IMG/VR virus record: IMGVR_UViG_3300009550_000010
Span: 1-64,000 of that record
Reading direction: 5' to 3' (one strand)
DNA: 64,000 nucleotides
DNA from: a virus
A model generated the notes under the pieces. That model saw nothing but the letters and a program-made list of their open reading frames with translations. It was not told the DNA's origin and ran no database searches. This document shows, piece after piece, positions 33,092-42,424 of the stretch. A program made the translations under genes and the position numbers. Position 1 is the first letter of the stretch. Each line of letters begins with the position of its first letter.

Positions 33092-33982
33092 TTAGAACTC
33101 AATAGGTAGATCAAACTTACTTACTTCTGTTGCTTCTGATATCCATGCTCTAAAAATTTGTTTCTGTTCATCTATACAGATCAAATGATTAGCACCTCTT
33201 CTTATTATCTCTCCCGTATGTCCATGACACTCAACTACAGTTCCCTGCTTGAATATATCACCTGCCAAATATTGTTCCCTGACTGATCTCTCATCCACAG
33301 GTATTACATTTAACATACTGAACTTATAAAGACTTCCATTCTGTTCGTATGCTAGTTTAGATATCGCAGCTGCTCTAGATCTTCTTACAACAATGTTAAC
33401 TGCATCATATCCGTTTTCGTACAATGACTGCAAGACATCGTATATTGTTTCTGCATTTTTATCATCAATAATTGACTCACTTATATCAGGATATGTTGCC
33501 TTTAATCCTTCAATATCACTATCTCTACTAGGGAAGATGTAATAAAATCTTTCTTGTGCTATCTCTCCTACAGTTGTAAGTACATTTGATGTTACTTCTT
33601 CATCGTCAAATTTATCAAAAGCAATAGTCAATGGTGCTTTGGGTTGTGGTGCTTGTGTGGTTGTACCTGACCCTGATGGTGCTTCTGGTTGTCTTTCTCT
33701 TGTTTGAGTATTGAGTTGTGATCCTCTTCTAGTATTGAGGAATGCAGTAGGTGACTGAGCTGCTCTACTTATATCTCTATATGGTTCTGTCTTCTCTTTA
33801 TCCTCATCTTCTTTTCCACCACCACCAAAAAATTTTAGTTCACCTGAAACAGTTTTTGCTTTTAGATTTCCTTGCTGATCGTACCAGTCACCGTGCCCGT
33901 CTCCGACTAAGCCCAATCTTTTTGCTTGTTGGGATGCCTTGGTTGTACGTGCTTCGGTTATGAATGTCAGAAAATGCTTCAC
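33092..33982 (-). CDS. Phage protein with GDGHGxWYD N-terminal and KOW-like C-terminal segments
   Basis: 296 aa from GTG 33982. KHFLTFITEARTTKASQQAK and LGLVGDGHGDWYDQQGNLKA form an N-terminal domain seen in several marine phage proteins. The centre (about 130-220) reads like a nucleotidyltransferase or kinase-type alpha/beta domain (FYYIFPSRDSDIEGLKATYP). The end, GTVVECHGHTGEIIRRGANH, resembles a KOW/SH3-like barrel. The GTG is chosen because homologous N-termini begin just there; TTG 34009 is an alternative. It overlaps the upstream gene by about 95 bases. Confidence 0.65.
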   Translation of the reverse strand: MKHFLTFITEARTTKASQQAKRLGLVGDGHGDWYDQQGNLKAKTVSGELKFFGGGGKEDEDKEKTEPYRDISRAAQSPTAFLNTRRGSQLNTQTRERQPEAPSGSGTTTQAPQPKAPLTIAFDKFDDEEVTSNVLTTVGEIAQERFYYIFPSRDSDIEGLKATYPDISESIIDDKNAETIYDVLQSLYENGYDAVNIVVRRSRAAAISKLAYEQNGSLYKFSMLNVIPVDERSVREQYLAGDIFKQGTVVECHGHTGEIIRRGANHLICIDEQKQIFRAWISEATEVSKFDLPIEF

Positions 33983-34196
33983 GGATTTGTTTGTAAATCG
34001 AATCGTCAAAAGCCTTGATGTACATCATCAAGTCTGTTTGTATTTGATTATATTTAGGATGGTTCTCAGTAGAAGCAAAAATAAAACGTAGAAAATCCTG
34101 TATCTCTTTCTTTTTTAGGGTTTTTCTTTTAGGTTTTACCGTATATAATCTGATAAATTGAGTGACCAATTCATCCATGTCAGGATTTTTTTTCAT
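33888..34196 (-). CDS. Helical phage protein of unknown function
   Basis: 102 aa. MDELVTQFIRLYTVKPKRKT and KKKEIQDFLRFIFASTENHP, then a final basic tail (KKIGLSRRRAR). The last 95 bases also encode the N-terminus of the next gene in another frame, so the tail may be a by-product of that overlap. ATGA-coupled to the gene upstream. Confidence 0.6.
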   Translation of the reverse strand: MKKNPDMDELVTQFIRLYTVKPKRKTLKKKEIQDFLRFIFASTENHPKYNQIQTDLMMYIKAFDDSIYKQIREAFSDIHNRSTYNQGIPTSKKIGLSRRRAR

Positions 34197-35089
34197 AGTA
34201 GTGCTAGTAGTAGTTTAAGATCACTTGGTGCGTTTGCACACATCATAGCATCTTCTTGCAATTCTTCTGCAAAAAATGTGTCATTTAGATTGATTGGTGA
34301 TGAAGTTATCCCTGCATCTGTATCTATCTTCATAGATGCATTGTAGGTAAGACTATTTGCACCCGATTGTTTAAGTCTAACTCTAACCACCATACCTTTT
34401 ACTGCTGTAAGAAAATTTTTCACCCCAAATTCTTTTGCTAATCCAGCAGGGTCAGTTCCAAAATGATAAAGACCATGAGAAGCTATGTTAATATAAGGGC
34501 ATTGTTTTGAAAGATAGTACTTTGCACACAAATTTACAAAAGCATTACTCTTATATTCAAATGATCTAAATCTACTTTTATCTTCCTGTCTTTTCGCCTC
34601 CGAAACATTAGTTGAAAATACACCTGCTCTTATATTAGGCACTCCTTTTGGATTCCATCTATTTCTTATGACTTGTTCCACACCTGCTGCTTTCAATAAT
34701 GCCCTTTTCTCCATGGCTACACTACCCATACCCCCATGTAGCACCCAACTTCCATCATATCTCACACCACTCTGACCATAATCATCAGTGTCACTTAGTT
34801 TTAGTTCTACACCCACTTTCATCCCTTGTCCACCAGTAGTGCTATTCATAGGAATGATTGAATTATAATTTCTAATAAAAAATTCAAAGTCTTTTCCATG
34901 ACCACCTGCTGTTGGTGGTGCAAAACCTGCAGGTACTAATTTTAGTTCTTTATATTGTGTGTATATGAGTCTTTCATATACAAGACCTGCCATGATATCT
35001 CCAGATTTTGTAAAGTAATTTGGATTACCAAAGTAATCTGCTTCCTCATTTGTTAAATCTTGATCATCTATGTCTGTATAGATTGCCAT
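34193..35089 (-). CDS. Unknown protein, possible PD-(D/E)XK nuclease fold
   Basis: 298 aa. After MAIYTDIDDQDLTNEEADYF comes GGHGKDFEFFIRNY and, about 20 residues later, KVGVELKLSDTDDYGQSGVR. Acid plus E-x-K in a strand recalls PD-(D/E)XK nucleases. WVLHGGMGSVAMEKRALLKA and VRVRLKQSGANSLTYNA follow. The nuclease idea is inference; it could also be a structural protein. The start has a late box and a small hairpin before it. Confidence 0.55.
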   Translation of the reverse strand: MAIYTDIDDQDLTNEEADYFGNPNYFTKSGDIMAGLVYERLIYTQYKELKLVPAGFAPPTAGGHGKDFEFFIRNYNSIIPMNSTTGGQGMKVGVELKLSDTDDYGQSGVRYDGSWVLHGGMGSVAMEKRALLKAAGVEQVIRNRWNPKGVPNIRAGVFSTNVSEAKRQEDKSRFRSFEYKSNAFVNLCAKYYLSKQCPYINIASHGLYHFGTDPAGLAKEFGVKNFLTAVKGMVVRVRLKQSGANSLTYNASMKIDTDAGITSSPINLNDTFFAEELQEDAMMCANAPSDLKLLLALL

Positions 35090-35091
35090 AT

Positions 35092-35115
35092 TACCCTCTG
35101 TATGAGGGTATTTAT
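35092..35115 (-). promoter_or_regulatory. Late promoter plus ribosome-site hairpin
   Basis: ATAAATA (35115-35109, minus strand) is followed at once by ACCCTC-ATACA-GAGGGT, a 6-bp hairpin whose right arm is the ribosome site of the ATG at 35089. If transcription starts upstream of it, the hairpin could hide the site and limit translation. Confidence 0.5.
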
Positions 35116-35520
35116 TTACAGGTCGCCTTCTTGTCTATTCTCTGAGTAGTATTCCGAAAAGTGTCCGTCTGGAAATCTCTTTGATAACTTATCAATATTC
35201 ATATCTGTTATCTCATCGAGACTTATATCTAATGCCATACATGCTTGAGCAACATACCATAACACATCACCCAGTTCTATCTTGAGGTGTCTAATATTAT
35301 CTGCATTGTATGGTTTGCCTTGGAAGATCATCTTCTTGACAATTTCTAAGAACTCACCACCCTCTGCCGACATACCTACAGCAGCAGTAAGAAGACGATG
35401 TATATCTGAACTCTCCTCTAAGTCTCTGATACGATTTACAAATGCTACACCATTTTTAGATTCATCACTTGTTACTTGGTTTACAAACTTTACGTACTTA
35501 CTATCAAAATTTGAAGTCAT
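35116..35520 (-). CDS. mazG: MazG-like nucleotide pyrophosphohydrolase
   Basis: 134 aa from ATG 35520. GMSAEGGEFLEIVKKMIF and HLKIELGDVLWYVAQACMAL carry the ExxE and ExxD metal sites of the all-alpha MazG fold. Cyanophage MazG is a common auxiliary gene; it hydrolyses (d)NTPs, with reported preference for dGTP and dCTP, and an older view links it to ppGpp. The start overlaps the gp41 end by 17 bases; longer in-frame starts (35547) lack support. Confidence 0.9.
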   Translation of the reverse strand: MTSNFDSKYVKFVNQVTSDESKNGVAFVNRIRDLEESSDIHRLLTAAVGMSAEGGEFLEIVKKMIFQGKPYNADNIRHLKIELGDVLWYVAQACMALDISLDEITDMNIDKLSKRFPDGHFSEYYSENRQEGDL

Positions 35521-36883
35521 CGAATTTCGCTTTGGATTCCTTTTCATTATACTCTGCTGTATCATTTTCGTCAATCATTATGTCTGATTGTGCATCTTGT
35601 TCACAATCATATAGTCTCATCTTTGCTCTGTCAATACCAACCACAAACCTCCTGTTCATAGTAGGATCGTTGTACCTGTTCTTCAATTGCTTGACCATTA
35701 TTTGATTAAGACCTTCCAAATCCTCCGTGCTAATAAGAGCGAACATAAGATCAGCAGTAGCAGGGAGTCCGAAGGACTCAGAGGTATCAGTAAGATCAGG
35801 ATCACTACTAGCAAACCCAGACCTAGTAGTCTGCGTTGCGGAAAATAGTGGGATTGAAGCTTCTACTGCCAATCCTCTGAGTTCTTCTGCAATGCTTTTG
35901 ACATATGTGTATGAGTTGATGTTTACTGAACCTCTATAACGTGATGAGGCACAGATGTTTAGATAATCTATGAATATTATATCAGGTTCAAATGATTTCT
36001 TCAACTTGAGTTCTTGTAACAAAGCACGGAAGTGACCTGCATGTGCTGATGCAGTTGGATATTCTTTTACAATCAGTTTACCTTGTGTTTTTGCAGCAAG
36101 TTTGTCTATCTTCTTAGAGAATGTAGCATGTGGTAGATCCTGTATGTCTTTGATATTTGTATTGAGTAAGTTTGCATCTATTCTCTCTGCAATCTTTTCC
36201 TCTGCCATCTCAAGAGTAATGTATAGTACATTTTTACCCTGTGTAAGACAAGAACTGGCAACATGACACATGAATAGAGACTTACCAACACCAGTGCCAG
36301 CAAGAGCAATGTTGAGAGTTTTATCAGAGAGTCCACCTGATGTAATCTTGTTGAAATATTCAAGATCAAATGGTGTTTTGTTTTCAATTTTGTGGTAATA
36401 GGCAAAACGATCCTCGGCATCATCAATGTAATCGTGACCAACGTGTTGATCAAATCCTACTGCTAGTGCATCAGATAATATACTAGGAATAGCATCTGGT
36501 TTTTTATCTTCATCTTGTCCATCAGCAATCTTGATACTCTCCATCAAGGCATTGTATATTGCTCTTTCTTTACACCATGCTTCAGTGGTATCTAAGACCC
36601 ATTCTTTTCTATACTCTGCAACATCAAGAGCATCTATCAACTGTGCTATAGATGTAAATTGATCTTGACTTAAATCAGTTCTTTTCTCTGCTTCAATATG
36701 AAGTATCTCTTTTGTAGGAAGACTATCATATTCTTTTAGGAATGATGATATCTCTTCAAAGATAGTTTTATCTGATACATCATCGAAATAATCGGGTTCA
36801 ATGAACGGTAAAACTTTTCTTGTGTATTCTTCATCATGTAGAAGATTCTTTAGAATCGTAAGAGGAACTCTTTCACTCACCAT
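35504..36883 (-). CDS. 41: Replicative DNA helicase (gp41)
   Basis: 459 aa, DnaB-type. The N-terminal helical domain spans about 1-150, then the RecA-like motor with Walker A AGTGVGKS near residue 195, VLYITLEMAEE, Walker B IIFIDYLN and SATQTTRSG. It unwinds DNA as a hexamer with primase gp61. Its start overlaps the uvsX stop by 11 bases and the acidic tail ends KFDDFKF. Confidence 0.95.
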   Translation of the reverse strand: MVSERVPLTILKNLLHDEEYTRKVLPFIEPDYFDDVSDKTIFEEISSFLKEYDSLPTKEILHIEAEKRTDLSQDQFTSIAQLIDALDVAEYRKEWVLDTTEAWCKERAIYNALMESIKIADGQDEDKKPDAIPSILSDALAVGFDQHVGHDYIDDAEDRFAYYHKIENKTPFDLEYFNKITSGGLSDKTLNIALAGTGVGKSLFMCHVASSCLTQGKNVLYITLEMAEEKIAERIDANLLNTNIKDIQDLPHATFSKKIDKLAAKTQGKLIVKEYPTASAHAGHFRALLQELKLKKSFEPDIIFIDYLNICASSRYRGSVNINSYTYVKSIAEELRGLAVEASIPLFSATQTTRSGFASSDPDLTDTSESFGLPATADLMFALISTEDLEGLNQIMVKQLKNRYNDPTMNRRFVVGIDRAKMRLYDCEQDAQSDIMIDENDTAEYNEKESKAKFDDFKF

Positions 36884-37877
36884 AACTAAACTCTTTCTTA
36901 GATGCCTCGTCTAATGCTTGCATAATTTCATCATCAAAATATTTTTCTGGGTTAGAGTATACTTCTTTAGCATATACCTTCTTGCCTTTGATTTCATATC
37001 TGTTGCCAACCCTCTTGGCAATTTCATACTTCTCAGCAAGATCTAAAAGACCAAAGTACTTGTCAAGACCACGTTCATCATAGAACAATCTTATCTTGAC
37101 ATCTTTGTTCTCTTTACTCAACCTCGATTTGACAGTCTTTGCCTTGATAATATTTCCAACGACTTCCGTTCCATCTTTTTCTTTTCCCTTGCTGAGATAA
37201 ATGATTGTACTCGCTGCATATTTGAGTCCCGAACCCCCTCCCATTTCTTTAGTTGGTACATAAGCTCCGATGACATCGTACGTATGGTTTGTGACAATAA
37301 GTGGGACATTTGCTTGACCTAATTTGAGTGTTAACATTCTAAATGCACCTTTGACAAGTTGGGATTTTGTCATGTCTCTGACATTCTTGTCTTCTAGTGC
37401 ATCCTTGATTTCTTTCTCTGTTGAAAGCATACCTAGTGAGTCTAATACAAACAAACAAGGTGTGCGTTCTTCTGTTGGTTTATCTAGATATATGTCTAAC
37501 GCTTTGAGTGCCTTGTTACGGAACTCTTCTACAGTAACAACTTCGATATGTCCAACTCTTTTTGTGTCTATGTTCCTAGATTCAAGTAGTTCTCTATTGA
37601 CAGCACTTTCAGTATCGAAATACAGAACATAACCATTAGGATTATTGTCCAGAAAATTCTTGACAACTGCGAGGGAGAAGAAAGTTTTACCAGTTGACGT
37701 TTCACCAGCAATAGCAGTAATACGACTGCTAGAAACACCGCCAAAAATAGACCCACTAACGAGTCCATTAAAAACATAAGATCCAGTGTCGATATATGTC
37801 TCAGTACTTTCTTTATCGGATGCAATTTTTGCATAGTCCGAACCTATCTCCTTTACTATTTCGTTGAGTAAATCCAT
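36873..37877 (-). CDS. uvsX: RecA-like recombinase
   Basis: 334 aa. Walker A GETSTGKT at residues 58-65, the Walker B strand PCLFVLDSLGML, and VPLIVTNHTYD fit the RecA core. T4 UvsX forms filaments on ssDNA for strand exchange and recombination-started replication. Partners UvsY and UvsW are encoded at 60150-60608 and 58709-60157. Confidence 0.95.
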   Translation of the reverse strand: MDLLNEIVKEIGSDYAKIASDKESTETYIDTGSYVFNGLVSGSIFGGVSSSRITAIAGETSTGKTFFSLAVVKNFLDNNPNGYVLYFDTESAVNRELLESRNIDTKRVGHIEVVTVEEFRNKALKALDIYLDKPTEERTPCLFVLDSLGMLSTEKEIKDALEDKNVRDMTKSQLVKGAFRMLTLKLGQANVPLIVTNHTYDVIGAYVPTKEMGGGSGLKYAASTIIYLSKGKEKDGTEVVGNIIKAKTVKSRLSKENKDVKIRLFYDERGLDKYFGLLDLAEKYEIAKRVGNRYEIKGKKVYAKEVYSNPEKYFDDEIMQALDEASKKEFSYGE

Positions 37878-37878
37878 T

Positions 37879-38337
37879 TCAAATACCTAATAATTTACGT
37901 TGGCGTTCAAAGTAACCGTGTAGTATCCAAGAACTACTGTTCATTTTGTCGGTGCCACCGATACCCCATTCAAATACAATTCTATCATTTGATTGAAATT
38001 TGTCAAGTTCTGGTGTGTTTCCCTTGCCACGGTCACCACCATTACAAAATATCACCTTGTTTGATATCTCAAGACATTTGGTTATAGCACCACAGGCAGA
38101 GTCATCTGCATCATCCCATGATATTACAGCATCAACCATGTTGAGATGTCTAATAATATCAGCACGTTCAGTCCAAGACTGAAAGTATTGACCTTTCTTT
38201 CTTTTCAACCATGGGTCACCATTCAATCCTACTACAAGATAGTTTGATAGATCCTTTGCTCGTTCAAAATAACGAATGTGTCCACTGTGAATGGGATCGA
38301 ACCCACCTGTGACAAGACTCACTTTATCAAAAAACAT
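37879..38337 (-). CDS. Cytidylyltransferase-fold nucleotidyltransferase (RfaE-like)
   Basis: 152 aa. VTGGFDPIHSGHIRYFERAK has the HxGH motif at residues 17-20, followed by VVGLNGDPWLKRKKG and VIFCNGGDRGKGN in place of the ISSTxxR motif. It is nearest to the heptose-1-phosphate adenylyltransferase/glycerol-3-phosphate cytidylyltransferase group and so may activate a sugar or polyol phosphate. Its place in the replication block beside uvsX is common in cyanophages. TAATG overlap with the 56-aa gene. Confidence 0.82.
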   Translation of the reverse strand: MFFDKVSLVTGGFDPIHSGHIRYFERAKDLSNYLVVGLNGDPWLKRKKGQYFQSWTERADIIRHLNMVDAVISWDDADDSACGAITKCLEISNKVIFCNGGDRGKGNTPELDKFQSNDRIVFEWGIGGTDKMNSSSWILHGYFERQRKLLGI

Positions 38338-38507
38338 TAGATTACCATACCATACTGTTCTCTTAGAATTTTTTTATAAGGACCGTCAGGATATTGCTCT
38401 CTTATTTCTTTGACAAGTTTAAGTCTTTGAAACAGTGATGTATCTCCACCTAAGTGAAGTGATCTCACAATAGTTGCAAGGTCTTTGTCATTGATTGGTA
38501 AATCCAT
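38337..38507 (-). CDS. 56-aa phage protein of unknown function
   Basis: MDLPINDKDLATIVRSLHLG followed by FQRLKLVKEIREQYPDGPY and a short end. Soluble and mainly helical. It begins directly after the gp43 stop and ends in a TAATG overlap with the nucleotidyltransferase, so it fills the gap exactly. Function unknown. Confidence 0.7.
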   Translation of the reverse strand: MDLPINDKDLATIVRSLHLGGDTSLFQRLKLVKEIREQYPDGPYKKILREQYGMVI

Positions 38508-41003
38508 TTAGATAAAAAACGATTCGAGTGTTGGAATTTTCTCAACTTGCCACCCAATAGCATCAAGAATTGCCTTGAGTGGTTCGAGAAAAGATTTTTC
38601 AAACATGAGGTCATAGTCAATATACTTTCCTAGACCTAGTTCGATTGGAAAATCTGATATGAATGATATCACATTTTCTCTGATGGGATTTGGTTTCGTA
38701 AGATAAACAAATTTTATCTTCTCACCATTAGCGATAGCACTATACTTTGCCTCCAAGTTATTTTTCTTGACATAATAATTGTAGAGGAGAGATCCTCTTA
38801 CATGTATAGGTGTACCTTTAGAATATATCGACAGGTTACTCGTGTATTTTGCAAGATTATTGCATGATCTAGGAAATGCAACCATAGCAGGGTCGAGTTT
38901 TTTGAATTCGATCCTTTTACTTTCGATGTAATTGATAACATCGTCTTCAGTTTCACTCATTATAATGTTCAATGCTTCCTTGATCATCTTACGACAAGGT
39001 GCAGGTGTAGAAGATTTAACTGCTTCTATACCCATCATCTTTAGTTTTGGTTCAGCAAATCTTACTCCTTCTATATCCCACGCATTGAGTATGTATCTTT
39101 TTTTGGCAGTCCAAATTCCACGTTCAGCGATAGTCTCACGTTTCATGAACATTTTCTGTTCATATGCGTTTACATACGTCGCCAACGCTTCGTAAGAACT
39201 CGAAATATAACCTTCAAGTTCCACCTGACAGACCTTATCAATGAACGTGACGATGCTTTCAGCAGTCTTTTCTCGCCCTTTGTATACAACGTCAACCAGA
39301 GGACCCATATGAAGATAAATGGAATCAGTATCTGAAGCAATAACATAATCTTTCTCCTTTGTCTTTAGTACATTGTTCATGTACAAGTTTACTTTACGTT
39401 CGATCCATCGTATGCTGAACTGACCACCGAGAGTAATAGCCTCAGCGTTTTCCAACTTATAATAACGAAAGTAATTATTACCGATAGCACCATAGGCACT
39501 ATTAAGTTGGATCTTTTTAGCCATCTGGATGTTGTTACACCTTGCAATCTCTTTCTCAAGTGCTTTGGACGGTGATTTCTCATAGTCTTTCTTTGCCTTG
39601 AGCATCTTCTTCTTGAAGACAACCCTTTCTCCATAAATTTTCTCCATCAATTTGGGTAAGAAACCACGTTTCTTTGTGGTAAACATCGCACCGTTAGGAC
39701 ATACAGTTACATCCTTTAGATTAGATAGATCTACCTCCTCATTCAACAGTTTATCGACAGAAACTGAGGGATACCGTTCATCAAGAACAGTCTCAGGAGA
39801 TATATTATACTGCATTATAAGATGAGGATACAGAGAATTCAAGTCGAATGATACAACCCAGTCATACATGCCTGGTTTTGGTTCCTTTACGTATGCACCT
39901 GCATACTTCTCTGCTTTATCTTGATCCTTCTTGGGTGGTATGACTATGCCTTTTCTTTTTAGATCATTGTAGATTATCATGTCCCACATACGAACCTGAT
40001 AAAAAACATCCGTAAAGTTTACCTTGGCATCATATGCCATAGTAACTGCAAGTTCAATCAATTTCATCTTCTCCTCAAGGGAGTCAACAAGTCTAACGTC
40101 TTGGATGTTATAATCTACAAACTTATTCCACGCTTTCGTATAAAAATCTTTGAATGTATCAAATTCAGAGTGATCTAGTTTCTTTTGACCTAGTTCTACC
40201 TCTCCTATGTAGTCAAGTCGGTATGATTCCTGTGCTTTATAAGTGAATTTTTTATACAAATCCATATAATCTAGCACAGTTACACCACCAATATCATATA
40301 CAGTGTGTGCTCTACCCTGCATGTAAATCTCTTCATGGGTGACTAAACCCCAAGGAGATAGTTTCTTACATGCCTTGTCTCCAAGCACCCTAGTGATCCT
40401 TTTAGCGAGGTATGGTATATCATATAGTTGACAGTTCCAACCAGTCACAACTTCTGGTGGATCATGAGACCAGAAATTTACAAAATGCTGAAGCAAATCA
40501 TACTCATCATTACATTGTACATACTTGACCATAGGATCATTATGGTGATAAGGACCTACACCAAATGTCAGTATCCTTTTGGTGGCATAGTCTTGTAAGG
40601 TAATACAAAGCATCTCCTCATCACATGCCTCCACTGTAGGAAAACCTCTTTCAGATTGAACCTCAATATCAATCGTTACTAATTTTATTTTATTAATATC
40701 AAACTTGATTTCAGTCTCTGGATACTTGTCAGAAATATATTGGTAGATGTATCTGTTATTTCCATATACCTCAAATCCCTTTACTTCTCCATGACTCCTT
40801 ATAAAGTCCCTTGTCTCACGTACAGTACCAGGTTGTATGCTCTGCACATACTTACCATCTAATGTTTTGTACTTAGTCTTCTTCTTACTAGGTACAAACA
40901 TCGTAGGTTGAAACTTTTCCCTTGTAGTAAAATTTTTTCCATTCTCATACCCACGAACGAGAAAATCATTCCCGACCATTTGTACGTTTGTGTAATATCT
41001 CAT
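38508..41003 (-). CDS. 43: DNA polymerase, family B (gp43)
   Basis: 831 aa. Exonuclease motif VTIDIEVQSERGFPT near residue 110 and YNIQDVRLVDSLE near 300; polymerase motifs DLNSLYPHLIMQYN, KKIQLNSAYGAIGN and VIASDTDSIYLH. It is the phage replicase and uses clamp gp45 and loader gp44/62. It ends with a short C-terminal clamp-binding-type tail (LESFFI). ATGA overlap with the radical SAM gene upstream. Confidence 0.97.
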   Translation of the reverse strand: MRYYTNVQMVGNDFLVRGYENGKNFTTREKFQPTMFVPSKKKTKYKTLDGKYVQSIQPGTVRETRDFIRSHGEVKGFEVYGNNRYIYQYISDKYPETEIKFDINKIKLVTIDIEVQSERGFPTVEACDEEMLCITLQDYATKRILTFGVGPYHHNDPMVKYVQCNDEYDLLQHFVNFWSHDPPEVVTGWNCQLYDIPYLAKRITRVLGDKACKKLSPWGLVTHEEIYMQGRAHTVYDIGGVTVLDYMDLYKKFTYKAQESYRLDYIGEVELGQKKLDHSEFDTFKDFYTKAWNKFVDYNIQDVRLVDSLEEKMKLIELAVTMAYDAKVNFTDVFYQVRMWDMIIYNDLKRKGIVIPPKKDQDKAEKYAGAYVKEPKPGMYDWVVSFDLNSLYPHLIMQYNISPETVLDERYPSVSVDKLLNEEVDLSNLKDVTVCPNGAMFTTKKRGFLPKLMEKIYGERVVFKKKMLKAKKDYEKSPSKALEKEIARCNNIQMAKKIQLNSAYGAIGNNYFRYYKLENAEAITLGGQFSIRWIERKVNLYMNNVLKTKEKDYVIASDTDSIYLHMGPLVDVVYKGREKTAESIVTFIDKVCQVELEGYISSSYEALATYVNAYEQKMFMKRETIAERGIWTAKKRYILNAWDIEGVRFAEPKLKMMGIEAVKSSTPAPCRKMIKEALNIIMSETEDDVINYIESKRIEFKKLDPAMVAFPRSCNNLAKYTSNLSIYSKGTPIHVRGSLLYNYYVKKNNLEAKYSAIANGEKIKFVYLTKPNPIRENVISFISDFPIELGLGKYIDYDLMFEKSFLEPLKAILDAIGWQVEKIPTLESFFI

Positions 41004-42424
41004 GCCAACATCTTAGCACGTTCACGGTACAGTGTCACGAAGTTGTCAAACATGTACTGAATATCTTCTTTACTCATGTAGGGTGGTGGCATATTAAGAA
41101 AAGATCCTTGATCATCACTTCTCATTTCTACAATTAGATCTTTGTCTATAAAACCTGCATTAGCACACATATCTCTCATAGGGGTGCCGTGATAGGGTGT
41201 GTATATAAATGCATTCGTATCATCACAACCTAATTTTGCTGCTAGTTCAACAGATTTCATACAACTTTCCATAGTTTCATATGGATATCCGATTATAAAA
41301 TTACATGTGGTGGATAAACCTGCTTCTCTAGCAATTCTAAAAGCATCTATTGCCTTTTGATTGTCATATACTCTTCCTATAACATCTTTACGAAACTGTG
41401 GATCACCATGTTCAACACCCATGTTTAATTTTTGACATCCTATTTCTACTAATCTCTTAGCTTGATGGGGTGATAATAGTTCGGGTCTTGTCTGTGCAAA
41501 GAAAGGTATTTTATACTTAGAATACATGTCACAAAACTCATCAAATTTTTTCTTTGATGTTGTTAGTAATGTATCTGTTATTATCCACAAAAATTCCACA
41601 TCAATAGTTTTTATGAGATGCTGTATCTCCATCTCTATATGCTCTACAGTCCTCTGCCTAAAAAATAAACTGTCAGTTTCCTCTTTGTATATCCCTGCAT
41701 TGGATGGTGAGTTGCAGAATTTACATTTAAATGGACATCCACGTTGAGTTTCTACTGTAGCAATTTTTATTATCTTGCCTTGAAAGGGTCTGTATAACGA
41801 TCTCTTATCAAATATCTCATGATCTGTAGGTGGTAAGGAATTGACATTCAATGCAGGTCTCATCTCGTTTGGGTAGATATTTAATAGATGATGACCGTCT
41901 TTACCTTCACTAATCAAATCCATCAACTCTGGTATTGCATCATCACCCTCACCTCTGCAAATATAATCTGCTTTACCGACAAATTCTTTTGGATTATATG
42001 TTATAAAGACACCACCAACGACACTAATAAATTTTTGGTCAGTGATCTGACTCATAAATTTTTGCCAAATATAATATGTGTCTTCAACTATTGATGATAT
42101 TATCACATCTGGTTTGAAGTCTATAACTTTCTTTCTCCAAGCAGAGTACATATCTTCGTCCTCCAACATAAAAAAGTCAGGGTCTATATCATCCCTTTCC
42201 CACTTATATTCTGGGAACATCTGTCTTTTTTCTCTTTCTTTATCTCTATCTGGTCTTGAAAATTCTTCCTTATCCACTGGATACCATGTGGCATCAAATA
42301 ATTCTATGTTACTATAACCTGCTCTCTTCAAACATGCAGTTATAATTGCTACACCACCTGGTGGTGTAACTCTCATGTGTTGATTAGGATATAACCATAG
42401 TATTCTAAGGTTTTTCTGTGACAT
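41000..42424 (-). CDS. B12-binding radical SAM enzyme
   Basis: 474 aa. A B12-binding-like Rossmann domain (LRILWLYPNQHMRVTPPGGV to about 190, with FISVVGGVFITYNPKEF) precedes the radical SAM barrel with TVETQRGCPFKCKFCNSP, the CxxxCxxC cluster site, and FIIGYPYETMESCMKS. Such enzymes methylate or rearrange unactivated carbons in tRNA, lipids, sugars or natural products; the substrate cannot be read. The lack of the full B12 DxHxxG motif suggests weak or lost cobalamin binding. The gene is between gp43 and small unknowns, so it is an unusual insert in the replication block. Confidence 0.85.
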   Translation of the reverse strand: MSQKNLRILWLYPNQHMRVTPPGGVAIITACLKRAGYSNIELFDATWYPVDKEEFSRPDRDKEREKRQMFPEYKWERDDIDPDFFMLEDEDMYSAWRKKVIDFKPDVIISSIVEDTYYIWQKFMSQITDQKFISVVGGVFITYNPKEFVGKADYICRGEGDDAIPELMDLISEGKDGHHLLNIYPNEMRPALNVNSLPPTDHEIFDKRSLYRPFQGKIIKIATVETQRGCPFKCKFCNSPSNAGIYKEETDSLFFRQRTVEHIEMEIQHLIKTIDVEFLWIITDTLLTTSKKKFDEFCDMYSKYKIPFFAQTRPELLSPHQAKRLVEIGCQKLNMGVEHGDPQFRKDVIGRVYDNQKAIDAFRIAREAGLSTTCNFIIGYPYETMESCMKSVELAAKLGCDDTNAFIYTPYHGTPMRDMCANAGFIDKDLIVEMRSDDQGSFLNMPPPYMSKEDIQYMFDNFVTLYRERAKMLA

